Shown here: positions 53,926 through 64,000 of the stretch, one piece after another
How positions within the stretch are numbered: the first letter of the stretch is position 1
How the letters are laid out: each line of letters begins with the position of its first letter
NCBI RefSeq assembly: GCF_021603645.1
Contig: NZ_BQHJ01000001.1
Span: 620,001-684,000, forward strand
Direction: 5' to 3'
DNA: 64,000 nucleotides
From: Pseudomonas pseudonitroreducens
GTDB lineage: Bacteria > Pseudomonadota > Gammaproteobacteria > Pseudomonadales > Pseudomonadaceae
Made by a program: the position numbers and the translations under genes
The notes under the pieces: model-generated
What the model was told of the DNA's origin: nothing
Database searches by the model: none
The model's input: the letters and a program-made list of their open reading frames with translations, nothing else

Positions 53926-55062
53926 TCAGGCTTGCTGGGTGGCGCTCAGCTGGTATTCCTCGCCGGCGTAGTAGGCGCGTACCCGGCGGTCCATCACTGC
54001 GCGCCAGAGCGGTGGGAACAGCGCCAGGACGATCATTCCGGCATAGCCATTGGGCAGTTGCGGGCTTTCGTCGAAGTGCCGCAGCACCTGGTAGCGGCGC
54101 TTGGCATTGGCGTGGTGGTCGGAATGGCGCTGCAGGTGGAAGAGGAACAGGTTGGTCAGCAGGAAGTTGCTGTTCCAGGAGTGCTCGTGGGTGGTTCGCT
54201 CGTAGCGCCCGGTGTCCAGGCGGCGACGGTGCAGGCCGTAGTGCTCGACGTAGTTGACGATCTCCAGCAGGGTGAAGGCCATCACCGATTGGCCGATGAA
54301 GTAGACCGCGCCGATCCAGCCGAAGGCGACGCTGAAACCGGCCAGGAACAGCGCGCTGATCACGTACCACCAGATCAGTTCGTTGCGCCAGTGCAGCGCC
54401 GGCAGGCCCTTGCGCTTGAGGCGCTCTTTCTCGAGCTTCCAGGCATTCAGGAAGTTGTGCTTGTAGGCGTGGGGCAGGAAGGCGTAGAGGCTCTGGCCGT
54501 AGCGCGAGGACGAAGCGTCTTCCGGCGTGGAAACATGCACATGGTGGCCGCGCACGTGCTCCACCTTGAAGCCCGCGTAGCACACCGCTGCCAGCAACAG
54601 GCCGCCGGCGTTCTGCTCCAGCTCCGGGTCCTTGTGGATCAGCTCGTGGGAGACGGTGATGCCGATGGCCCCCATCACCGTGCCGACCGAGAGAATCCAG
54701 CCCAACTGGCCGACCCAGTTCCAGGCGTCGTAGGTGGCCAATACCCAGCCGCCGTAGACCAGCATGCCCAGCAGTAGCGGCACGGTCATCAGGCTGAGGA
54801 AGCGGTAGTAGCCTTCGCGCTCCATGGGCGGGACCTCTTGCACTTCGTCGGGGTTGGCGGGATCGCGGCCAACCACGAAGTCCAGCAGCGGGATCACCCC
54901 GAACACCACGGTAATCACCAGCCAGGCCCAGGCATTGGGGTACTCGCTGCCGAACGACCACCAATAGCTGACCGGAATACCGAAGACCGGCACCAGCCAG
55001 ATCCAGTAACCGGCTTTCTTGAGACGCAACATCCAGGCAGGGGAAAGGAACAAGGCGAACAT
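53926..55062 (-). CDS. alkB: Alkane 1-monooxygenase (membrane diiron AlkB)
   Basis: 378 residues with about six helices and the full set of AlkB histidine motifs: HELIHK, EHVRGHHVHV, NYVEHYGL and LQRHSDHHANAKRRYQ. It hydroxylates medium/long n-alkanes at the terminal carbon with rubredoxin as electron donor; no rubredoxin gene lies in the window. The start at 55062 has GGGAG upstream; the longer TTG frame would start inside an operator. It is divergent from a GntR gene with two palindromes between them. Confidence 0.94.
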   Translation of the reverse strand: MFALFLSPAWMLRLKKAGYWIWLVPVFGIPVSYWWSFGSEYPNAWAWLVITVVFGVIPLLDFVVGRDPANPDEVQEVPPMEREGYYRFLSLMTVPLLLGMLVYGGWVLATYDAWNWVGQLGWILSVGTVMGAIGITVSHELIHKDPELEQNAGGLLLAAVCYAGFKVEHVRGHHVHVSTPEDASSSRYGQSLYAFLPHAYKHNFLNAWKLEKERLKRKGLPALHWRNELIWWYVISALFLAGFSVAFGWIGAVYFIGQSVMAFTLLEIVNYVEHYGLHRRRLDTGRYERTTHEHSWNSNFLLTNLFLFHLQRHSDHHANAKRRYQVLRHFDESPQLPNGYAGMIVLALFPPLWRAVMDRRVRAYYAGEEYQLSATQQA

Positions 55063-55089
55063 GGACGACTCCCGATACGTCTCTTGTGT

Positions 55090-55108
55090 AGGATTGTCGG
55101 ACAATCCT
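55090..55108. promoter_or_regulatory. Perfect palindrome AGGATTGTCGGACAATCCT upstream of alkB
   Basis: Nine-base arms around a central G, 28 bp before the alkB ATG. The core ATTGTCGGACAAT is the kind of site used by FadR-type GntR regulators. Confidence 0.68.
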
Positions 55109-55176
55109 GCGCCAATTCACCCCGATGGACGCACCAACCTTCGTTCTGTCGTCCCTCCCGGGCGGGGGATGGCGAG

Positions 55177-55193
55177 GTAACACCCTGTGTTAC
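55177..55193. promoter_or_regulatory. Perfect palindrome GTAACACCCTGTGTTAC upstream of the GntR gene
   Basis: Seven-base arms around CCT, overlapping a possible -10 (TACACT, 55191-55196) of the GntR gene. Confidence 0.62.
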
Positions 55194-55246
55194 ACTTCGC
55201 CCCCGCAGCATCCCCCTCGAAAGCGCCCCGATTCTTAAGGACAACC

Positions 55247-55915
55247 ATGACGTTCAAGGCCCCGGACAGCCTGGCTGAGCAGATCGCGCATCACCTTGCC
55301 GAGCGCATCATCCGGGGCGAACTCAAGGAGCGCGAACGTATCCAGGAGCAGAAGGTCACCCAGACCCTCAACGTCAGCCGCGGTTCGGTTCGCGAGGCGT
55401 TGCTGATCCTGGAACGCCGTCACCTTGTGGTGATCCTGCCGCGCCGTGGAGCACAAGTCTCCGAGCTGTCCGCCGCGCATGTGGAAAGCCTCTATTCGCT
55501 GGTGATGGAGCTGTACATCATGCTCGCCAGCAGCGTGGCCCGGACCTGGCACGACGAAACCGACCTGGCGCCCTTCATGGCGATCCAGCAGCGCCTGCTG
55601 GAGAACCTCGAACGTGGCGACATCAACGCCTTCGTCGAGTCCAGCTTCGACATCATGCGTGCCGCCTTCCCGTTCGCCGCCAACCCCTACCTGCAGGAGA
55701 CCGTGGAAAATCTCCTGCCGGCCATCAGCCGCACCTATCATCTGGCCCTGGAGCGTCGCAAAGGCGAGATGAGCCAGTTCATCGGCAGCTTCGAAAGCCT
55801 GCTTCGCGCGGTGGTGGGGCGCGACGAGGCGGGTATCCGTGAGGTGCTGCTCGACTACGGTCGGCACAACAGCCAATTGGTCCTGGCCGCACTGGCTGAA
55901 CGACAAGCTCGCTAA
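55247..55915 (+). CDS. GntR-family regulator (FadR/FCD subfamily), probable alkB regulator
   Basis: 222 residues. The winged helix (about 1-72: ERIIRGELKERERIQEQKVTQTLNVSRGSVREALLILERR, RRGAQVSEL) is followed by an FCD-type helical effector domain. AAGGAC precedes the ATG. Divergent orientation from alkB with palindromes in the shared 184-bp control region suggests it controls alkB and itself. It corresponds to PA1526 from memory. The ligand is unknown; an alkane-derived acid or acyl-CoA is plausible but inferred. smc starts 26 bp downstream. Confidence 0.9.
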   Translation: MTFKAPDSLAEQIAHHLAERIIRGELKERERIQEQKVTQTLNVSRGSVREALLILERRHLVVILPRRGAQVSELSAAHVESLYSLVMELYIMLASSVARTWHDETDLAPFMAIQQRLLENLERGDINAFVESSFDIMRAAFPFAANPYLQETVENLLPAISRTYHLALERRKGEMSQFIGSFESLLRAVVGRDEAGIREVLLDYGRHNSQLVLAALAERQAR

Positions 55916-55941
55916 TCAGAAGAAAAGGGGGAAGACGGCGC

Positions 55942-58900
55942 ATGCGGCTCAAGTGCATCAAGCTGGCGGGCTTCAAGTCCTTCGTCGACCCGACGACGGT
56001 CAATTTCCCGAGCAACATGGCGGCCGTGGTCGGTCCCAATGGTTGTGGCAAGTCCAACATCATCGACGCCGTTCGCTGGGTGATGGGTGAAAGCTCGGCG
56101 AAGAACCTCCGCGGCGAGTCGATGACCGACGTCATCTTCAACGGCTCCAACACACGCAAGCCGGTGACCCAGGCATCCATCGAACTGGTGTTCGACAACT
56201 CCGACCAGACCTTGCTGGGCGAGTACGCCAGCTACGCCGAGATTTCCATTCGCCGCCGTGTGACCCGCGACGGCCAGAACACCTATTTCCTCAATGGCAC
56301 CAAGTGCCGGCGTCGTGACATCACCGACATCTTCCTCGGCACCGGCCTTGGGCCGCGCAGCTACTCGATCATCGAGCAGGGCATGATCTCCAAGCTGATC
56401 GAAGCCAAGCCCGAGGACCTGCGCAACTTCATCGAGGAAGCCGCCGGCATCTCCAAGTACAAGGAGCGCCGCCGCGAAACCGAGAACCGCATCCGCCGCA
56501 CCCAGGAAAACCTCGCGCGCCTGACCGACCTGCGCGAAGAGCTGGAGCGTCAGCTGGAGCGCCTGCACCGCCAGGCCCAGTCGGCGGAGAAGTACCAGGA
56601 ATTCAAGGCCGAGGAACGCACCCTCAAGGCCCAGCTCGGCGCCCTGCGCTGGCGCGACCTGAACGAGCAGGTCGGGCAGAAGGAGAAGGTGATCGGCGAC
56701 CAGGAGGTGGCCTTCGAGGCGCTGGTGGCCGAGCAGCGCAGCGCCGACGCGAGTATCGAACGGTTGCGTGATGGCCACCATGAGCTGTCGGAAACCTTCA
56801 ACCAGGTGCAGGGCCGCTTCTATTCCGTGGGCGGCGATATCGCCCGTGTCGAGCAGAGCATTCAGCATGGCCAGCAGCGCCTGCGCCAGTTGCAGGACGA
56901 CCTGCGCGAGGCGGAGAAAACCCGCCAGGAAACCGAATCCCACCTGGGCCACGACCGCACCCTGCTCGCCACCCTGGCAGAAGAGCTGGAGCGCCTGGCC
57001 CCGGAGCAGGAAATCAGCGCTGCCGCCGCCGAAGAGGCCACCGTTGGCCTGGAAGAGGCCGAGCAGCGCATGCACGACTGGCAGCAGCGCTGGGATGCCT
57101 TCAACCAGCAGAGCGCAGAACCGCGCCGCGAAGCCGAGGTACAGCAGTCACGCATCCAGCACCTGGAGCAGAGCCTCGAACGCCAGGCCGAGCGCCAGCG
57201 CCGCCTGAGCGACGAGCGCACGCAACTGGCTGCTGACCCGGAAGATGCGGCGATCCTCGAGCTGGGCGAGCAGGTTGCCGCCATCGAGTTGCTGCTGGAA
57301 GAGTCGCAGATCGAAGAGCAGGAACTGGCCGAGCGCCTGGAGCGTGTGCGCCAGTCGCTGCAGGAAAGCACCGCCGCGCAGCACCAGGCGCAGGGCGAGC
57401 TGCAGCGCCTGAATGGCCGCATCGCCTCGCTGGAGGCGCTGCAGCAGGCCGCGCTGGATCCGGGCGATGGCACCGCGCAATGGCTGCGTCAGCAAGGGCT
57501 GGAACAGCGCCCGCGCCTTGCCGAAGGCCTGCGGGTACAGGCAGGCTGGGAGCTGGCGGTAGAAACCGTGCTCGGCGCCGACCTGCACGGCGTACTGCTG
57601 GATGATGTGAAAGGGTTGCCGTTCGACGCACTGGAGAAGGGTGAGCTGCGCCTGCTCGATCTGGCTGCCGGCGCCGTTTCCCGTCCCGGCAGCCTGCTGG
57701 ACAAGGTCGAGACCAATGTCGACCTGAGCTACTGGCTGGGCCGCGTGCGTCCGGTCGAAAGCCTGGATCAGGCGCTGGCCCAGCGCGCTTCGCTGGGCGA
57801 TGGCGAAAGCCTGGTCAGCCGTGATGGCTATTGGGTCGGCCGCAACTTCCTGCGCGTGCGCCGTGGCGAATCCGCCGACGGCGGCGTGCTGGCGCGAGGC
57901 CAGGAACTGGAGCGGCTATACGCCGAGCGCGAGACGCTGGAGCAGCGCCTTGCCGAGATCGACGAACAGCTGGCGCGCCTGCGTGATGAACAGCGTCAGG
58001 CCGAGGAGGGCCGCGACCAGGTGCGTCGCCGCCTGCAGGACGAAGGTCGACGCCAGGGCGAGCTGAAAGCGCAACTGTCGGCGCAGCAGGCCAAGGTCGA
58101 GCAACTGACCCTGCGCCGCCGTCGTCTGGACGAAGAACTGGCCGAGCTCGCCGAGCAGCACGCCATCGAGCAGGAGCAACTGGGCGAAGCCCGGCTGAGC
58201 CTGCAGGAAGCGCTGGACGCCATGGCGGTAGACACCGAGCGCCGTGAGTCGCTGCTCGCCGAACGCGACGGCATGCGCGAGAAGCTCGACCGCATCCGCC
58301 AGGAGTCCCGCCAGCACAAGGATCAAGCCCATCAGTTGGCTGTGCGCGTTGGTTCCCTGCGCGCCCAGCACGAATCCACCCGCCAGGCGCTGGAGCGCCT
58401 GGACAGCCAGGCCGTGCGCCTGGTCGAGCGTTGCGAACAACTCAACCTCAACCTGGAGGAGGGCGCCGCGCCGCTGGAAGAGCTGCGCATGCGCCTGGAG
58501 GAACTGCTCGACCGGCGCATGGCTGTCGAGGATGAGCTCAAGCACGCGCGGCTGGCGCTGGAAGACGCCGACCGCCAACTGCGTGATGCCGAAAAGCGCC
58601 GCACCCAGGCCGAGCAGCAGTCGCAACTGCTGCGCGGTCAGCTGGAGCAGCAGCGCATGGACTGGCAGGCCTTGAACGTGCGTCGCAAGTCACTCCAGGA
58701 GCAGCTCCACGAGGACGGTTACGACCTGCATGGCGTGCTGGGCACCTTGCCCCATGATGCCGCCGAGAAAATCTGGGAAACCCGCCTGGAAGAGCTGGCT
58801 GCGCGCATCGGGCGCCTGGGGCCGATCAACCTCGCGGCGATCGAGGAATACCAGCAGCAATCCGAGCGCAAACGCTACCTCGACGACCAGAACGACGACC

Positions 58901-59430
58901 TGGTGGAAGCGCTGGATACCCTGGAAAACGTCATTCGCAAGATCGACAAGGAAACCCGCAACCGCTTCAAGGAAACCTTCGACCAGATCAATGCTGGCCT
59001 TCAGGCATTATTCCCCAAGGTTTTCGGCGGCGGTCACGCCTATCTGGAACTTACCGGCGAGGATTTACTCGATACCGGGGTGGCGATCATGGCGCGGCCG
59101 CCGGGGAAGAAGAACAGCACCATCCATCTTCTGTCCGGTGGCGAGAAAGCCCTGACCGCTCTGGCGCTGGTGTTTGCAATCTTCCAGCTGAACCCGGCAC
59201 CGTTCTGCATGCTCGACGAAGTCGACGCGCCGCTGGACGATGCCAACGTCGGCCGTTATGCGCGACTGGTGAAAGAGATGTCGGAGAAAGTGCAGTTCAT
59301 CTATATCACCCACAACAAGATCGCCATGGAGATGGCCGACCAGTTGATGGGCGTGACCATGCACGAACCGGGTTGTTCGCGGTTGGTGGCGGTGGATGTG
59401 GAAGAGGCCGTTGCGCTGGCTGAAGCGTGA
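55942..59430 (+). CDS. smc: Chromosome segregation ATPase SMC
   Basis: 1162 residues, normal SMC size. Walker A GPNGCGKSN (about 32-40) is in the N-terminal head. Long coiled coils (about 170-500 and 660-1000) flank a hinge near 505-645 (WLRQQGLEQRPRLAEGLRVQAGWELAVETVLG, SLGDGESLVSRDGYWVG). The C-terminal head has the signature LSGGEKALTALALVFAI and Walker B FCMLDEVDAPLDDANV. It dimerises and, with ScpAB, compacts DNA. AAGGGGGAAG precedes the ATG. Confidence 0.97.
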   Translation: MRLKCIKLAGFKSFVDPTTVNFPSNMAAVVGPNGCGKSNIIDAVRWVMGESSAKNLRGESMTDVIFNGSNTRKPVTQASIELVFDNSDQTLLGEYASYAEISIRRRVTRDGQNTYFLNGTKCRRRDITDIFLGTGLGPRSYSIIEQGMISKLIEAKPEDLRNFIEEAAGISKYKERRRETENRIRRTQENLARLTDLREELERQLERLHRQAQSAEKYQEFKAEERTLKAQLGALRWRDLNEQVGQKEKVIGDQEVAFEALVAEQRSADASIERLRDGHHELSETFNQVQGRFYSVGGDIARVEQSIQHGQQRLRQLQDDLREAEKTRQETESHLGHDRTLLATLAEELERLAPEQEISAAAAEEATVGLEEAEQRMHDWQQRWDAFNQQSAEPRREAEVQQSRIQHLEQSLERQAERQRRLSDERTQLAADPEDAAILELGEQVAAIELLLEESQIEEQELAERLERVRQSLQESTAAQHQAQGELQRLNGRIASLEALQQAALDPGDGTAQWLRQQGLEQRPRLAEGLRVQAGWELAVETVLGADLHGVLLDDVKGLPFDALEKGELRLLDLAAGAVSRPGSLLDKVETNVDLSYWLGRVRPVESLDQALAQRASLGDGESLVSRDGYWVGRNFLRVRRGESADGGVLARGQELERLYAERETLEQRLAEIDEQLARLRDEQRQAEEGRDQVRRRLQDEGRRQGELKAQLSAQQAKVEQLTLRRRRLDEELAELAEQHAIEQEQLGEARLSLQEALDAMAVDTERRESLLAERDGMREKLDRIRQESRQHKDQAHQLAVRVGSLRAQHESTRQALERLDSQAVRLVERCEQLNLNLEEGAAPLEELRMRLEELLDRRMAVEDELKHARLALEDADRQLRDAEKRRTQAEQQSQLLRGQLEQQRMDWQALNVRRKSLQEQLHEDGYDLHGVLGTLPHDAAEKIWETRLEELAARIGRLGPINLAAIEEYQQQSERKRYLDDQNDDLVEALDTLENVIRKIDKETRNRFKETFDQINAGLQALFPKVFGGGHAYLELTGEDLLDTGVAIMARPPGKKNSTIHLLSGGEKALTALALVFAIFQLNPAPFCMLDEVDAPLDDANVGRYARLVKEMSEKVQFIYITHNKIAMEMADQLMGVTMHEPGCSRLVAVDVEEAVALAEA

Positions 59431-59729
59431 TCGCCCAAGCGAACTTGCGCTATGCTGGCCAGATGCTTTGTTTCAAACCTAAAGCATTGATTTGATTGGG
59501 GTAGGCTGCACTTTCAATGCGCAAGCGGCAGCCGCTATGAAAAGTTGCAAAGAGTGCGGCTGAGTGTCGCCATAGACAGTGTAAAGTTATGTGAGAGCGT
59601 GTTAGCTTAACGTCCACTTCTGTATCGCGTGGAAAACATCAGTCAGAACATGAAGTTGGCTCCACGTTTTCAAGGGATAGGATGTCCTTTTCTTCATCAT
59701 CATTTTTTGTTCAGGGGCTACGGGATTAG
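59431..59729. other. Gene-free zipA leader, about 300 bp
   Basis: It is noticeably less GC-rich than its surroundings, with several T/A-rich stretches (for example CTTCATCATCATTTTTTG near 59692-59709). It probably contains the zipA promoter, but no consensus pair is clear to me and no ORF is convincing. Confidence 0.55.
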
Positions 59730-60629
59730 ATGGATATCGGTCTGCGCGAATGGCTGATCGTCATTGGGCTTATCGTGATCGCCGGCATTCTGTTCGACGG
59801 CTGGCGTCGCATGCGGGGTGGCAAGGGCAAGTTGCGGTTCAAACTGGATCGCCAGTTTGCCAACCAGCCCGATGACGGGGATGAAAGCACTCCTGAACTG
59901 CTCGGGCCTTCCCGGGTGGTCGAACACCGCGAGCCGGAACTGGACGAGGAAGACCTGCCCAAGGTCAGCGCCAAGGAGTCGCGCGGCAAGCGCCGCGGCG
60001 AGCCGCGCCAGGGCGACCTGAATCTGGACGACCCGGCACCGAACCTGCTCGGCCCGCTGGACGAAGAGGATTTCCCCAACCCGCTGGACGAAGAAGCGCC
60101 GCAGGAGAAGGAAAAGCCGAAGAAGGAACGCCGCAAGGACAAGGAGCGTGCAGCTCCTGCCGCCCCCACGGGTGCCACTTCCGCGTCCCAGGCTCCGGTC
60201 GAGGAAGTGCTGATCATCAATGTCATCAGCCGCGACGAGAATGGCTTCAAGGGTCCGGCGCTGCTGCAGAATATTCTTGAAAGCGGCCTGCGCTATGGCG
60301 AGATGGACATCTTCCATCGCCACGAGAGCATGGCGGGCAACGGTGAAGTGCTGTTCTCCATGGCCAACGCGGTCAAGCCGGGCACCTTCGATCTGGACAA
60401 CATCGACCAGTTCAGCACCCGCGCCGTGAGCTTCTTCCTCGGCTTGCCCGGCCCGCGTCACCCCAAGCAGGCGTTCGACGTAATGATCGCCGCCGCCCGC
60501 AAGCTGGCCCAGGAGCTCAATGGCGAGCTGAAGGATGAGCAGCGCAGCGTGATGACTGCGCAGACCATCGAGCATTACCGTCAGCGCATCATCGATTTCG
60601 AGCGGCGCGCACTGACCCAGAAGCGCTAA
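59730..60629 (+). CDS. zipA: Cell division protein ZipA
   Basis: 299 residues. An N-terminal membrane anchor ([25 protein letters not shown], about 3-26), a charged linker rich in Glu, Lys, Arg and Pro (30-150), then the FtsZ-binding domain (about 160-299: [43 protein letters not shown] in pieces, [23 protein letters not shown]). It tethers FtsZ to the inner membrane. The smc-zipA-ligA order is the usual Pseudomonas arrangement. Confidence 0.96.
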   Translation: MDIGLREWLIVIGLIVIAGILFDGWRRMRGGKGKLRFKLDRQFANQPDDGDESTPELLGPSRVVEHREPELDEEDLPKVSAKESRGKRRGEPRQGDLNLDDPAPNLLGPLDEEDFPNPLDEEAPQEKEKPKKERRKDKERAAPAAPTGATSASQAPVEEVLIINVISRDENGFKGPALLQNILESGLRYGEMDIFHRHESMAGNGEVLFSMANAVKPGTFDLDNIDQFSTRAVSFFLGLPGPRHPKQAFDVMIAAARKLAQELNGELKDEQRSVMTAQTIEHYRQRIIDFERRALTQKR

Positions 60630-60649
60630 GCTTTCCGCACGCTGCACAA

Positions 60650-60676
60650 AAAGCCCCAAGCGACCCTTGGGGCTTC
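60650..60676 (+). terminator. Hairpin between zipA and ligA
   Basis: AAGCCCCAAG-CGACC-CTTGGGGCTT; the following T-run is poor, so readthrough into ligA is likely. Confidence 0.6.
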
Positions 60677-60686
60677 GCATTTCTAG

Positions 60687-63104
<2,418 letters not shown>

Positions 63105-63156
63105 CACGCTTTCTTCCAACCAAAGAATCAAGATCAACGCATCAAGGAGTCATTCC

Positions 63157-63435
63157 ATGCCCATGACCAAGGACCAACTGGTTCGCGATATCGCCGAATC
63201 CCTCGACCTGACCCAGGCCGCCGTGCGCGGTGTGTTCGAGCAACTGGCGCAGATCACCCAGGATGCCCTGGAGAACGACGGCGAGCTGACCCTGCCGGGT
63301 ATCGGCAAGCTCAAGGTCAGCGAGCGCGCAGCCCGCACCGGCCGTAACCCGCAGACCGGCAAGAGCATCGAGATCGCCGCGAAGAAGGCGGTGCGCCTGG
63401 TGCCCGCCAAGGCCCTGGTCGACAGCCTGAACTGA
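63157..63435 (+). CDS. HU/IHF-family DNA-binding protein
   Basis: 92 residues: MTKDQLVRDIAESLDLTQAAVRGVFEQLAQI helices, then the beta-arm region ELTLPGIGKLKVSERAARTGRNPQTGKSIEIAAKKAVRLVPAKAL. That is the HU signature with the GRNP-TGK arm. It bends or coats DNA in the nucleoid. ATG 63157 with AAGGAG eight bases upstream is chosen over longer frames. Distinct from HupA/B by its N-terminus; likely an accessory HU. Confidence 0.9.
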   Translation: MPMTKDQLVRDIAESLDLTQAAVRGVFEQLAQITQDALENDGELTLPGIGKLKVSERAARTGRNPQTGKSIEIAAKKAVRLVPAKALVDSLN

Positions 63436-63505
63436 TCGGCAGGCCCGTTCCGGTCCCTGTGTTGCGATGCAGGGCGGGGCGGGCCAGCGGTAGACGGAGA
63501 GCGAA

Positions 63506-63883
63506 ATGGACAAGGCAAGAAAGCAGCGCCTGCTCGGCGTTGGCGCACTGGTGCTGTTGTTCGGGGCCTACGTGGCCTGGACCGAGCGCCCGCAGATCGT
63601 CCTCCACTATGACGGCGTAGGTGGGCCGGCGGTGAGTTACAGCTTCAAGGAAAACGGCGAGGAATCCCTTGCCGGTGAAATCAAGCCGGGCGAGGCGCGC
63701 GCCTTCCCGCTGCGCCTGCTGCGTTCGGGTGAGTACCGGGTCGCCTTCCAGTTCCACCAGGGGGCAGAGCGCTACTCCACGTTCAGCACTCGTCCGGGCT
63801 ACAGCAAGATGGACCTGTTCATCGGGCCGAACCTGGAAGTTTCCACCCAGCCTCGGCCCGAGGGATTGCTGCAAGAGCCGTAG
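63506..63883 (+). CDS. Small single-pass membrane hypothetical protein
   Basis: 125 residues with a positively charged start (MDKARKQR), one membrane helix (about 9-25) and a beta-rich extracytoplasmic remainder (VLHYDGVGGPAVSYSFKENGEES, GEYRVAFQFHQGAERY). GGAGA precedes the ATG. I do not recognise the family. It follows the HU-like gene by 70 bp and converges with the gene cut by the window end. Confidence 0.72.
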   Translation: MDKARKQRLLGVGALVLLFGAYVAWTERPQIVLHYDGVGGPAVSYSFKENGEESLAGEIKPGEARAFPLRLLRSGEYRVAFQFHQGAERYSTFSTRPGYSKMDLFIGPNLEVSTQPRPEGLLQEP

Positions 63884-63888
63884 CGCCC

Positions 63889-64000
63889 TTACAGATACTC
63901 GGCGACCAGCACGAGATTGCGCGCGCCGCCCTGGCTGGCGGTACGGATCATTGCGGAGAAATCCCCGTTCGGCGGGCTGAGCTTCTCGACGGGGCGCCCC
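63889..64000 (-). CDS. C-terminal end of an unidentified protein (cut by window edge)
   Basis: An open minus-strand frame ends at TAA 63889-63891 with the last residues SAMIRTASQGGARNLVLVAEYL. Only 36 residues are present. Convergence with the small membrane protein gene, just 5 bp away, and the lack of a competing frame support it. Function cannot be judged. Confidence 0.5.
   Translation of the reverse strand, partial: GRPVEKLSPPNGDFSAMIRTASQGGARNLVLVAEYL

Overview
This window is GC-rich chromosomal DNA from a Pseudomonas, probably close to the P. aeruginosa / P. nitroreducens / P. citronellolis side of the genus. The evidence is the gene content and order: copRS with a PtrA-like peptide, a QueF / DUF4404 / HD / HAD block, rssB-rssC, a complete urate pathway, alkB and smc-zipA-ligA. 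These blocks follow two stretches of the P. aeruginosa PAO1 map as I remember it (about PA2821 down to PA2788, then about PA1513 to PA1530), joined here near 30.1 kb. Locus comparisons rest on memory, not on a search.

Layout. 1-3.4 kb: start of a membrane sensor gene (cut by the window edge), a DUF815 ATPase coupled to a free-methionine-(R)-sulfoxide reductase, a GST and a membrane-anchored protein. 3.5-4.1 kb: tRNA-Glu and three identical tRNA-Gly genes. 4.4-13.9 kb: HAD phosphatase, TerC, small hypotheticals, a FadE-type acyl-CoA dehydrogenase, a transglutaminase-like protein, a GST and a YadG/YadH-type ABC exporter. 14.0-19.4 kb: a copper block (CopS/CopR, a 43-residue PtrA-like peptide, a cupredoxin, PcoA and PcoB). 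19.6-30.1 kb: queF, DUF4404, an HD/HAD gene pair with a divergent GntR regulator, mlaA, rssB-rssC, tal, dusA, a lipoprotein and a chemoreceptor. 30.2-40.8 kb: urate permease, puuD, allA, uraD, puuE, uraH, a fused regulator/kinase-like protein, an AzgA-type permease and a FadR-type GntR regulator. 41.0-46.8 kb: an EmrAB/NodT-type efflux system with its LysR regulator, and a UspA protein. 47.2-53.6 kb: guaD and xdhCBA. 53.9-64 kb: alkB with a divergent GntR gene, smc, zipA, ligA, an HU-like protein and two small unknowns.

The purine genes form a near-complete route: import (AzgA-type and urate-type permeases), guanine to xanthine (GuaD), xanthine to urate (XdhAB, matured by XdhC), urate to allantoin (PuuD, UraH, UraD), allantoin to allantoate (PuuE), and ureidoglycolate to glyoxylate plus urea (AllA). 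No allantoicase or allantoate amidohydrolase lies in the window. Two palindromes mark these promoters. TTGTRTACAA lies at the urate permease, puuE, uraH, azgA and gntR promoters. TGACYTTTGRGTCA-like sites lie at xdhA and azgA.

The most unusual gene is at 36365-38161. It is a single polypeptide of receiver, LuxR-type HTH, PAS and histidine-kinase-like core in which the receiver phospho-acceptor Asp is Glu and the kinase His is Gly. Also notable are a HAD protein that has lost its catalytic acids beside a PhnZ-like HD oxygenase, two perfect palindromes between alkB and its GntR neighbour, and four families of intergenic inverted repeats.
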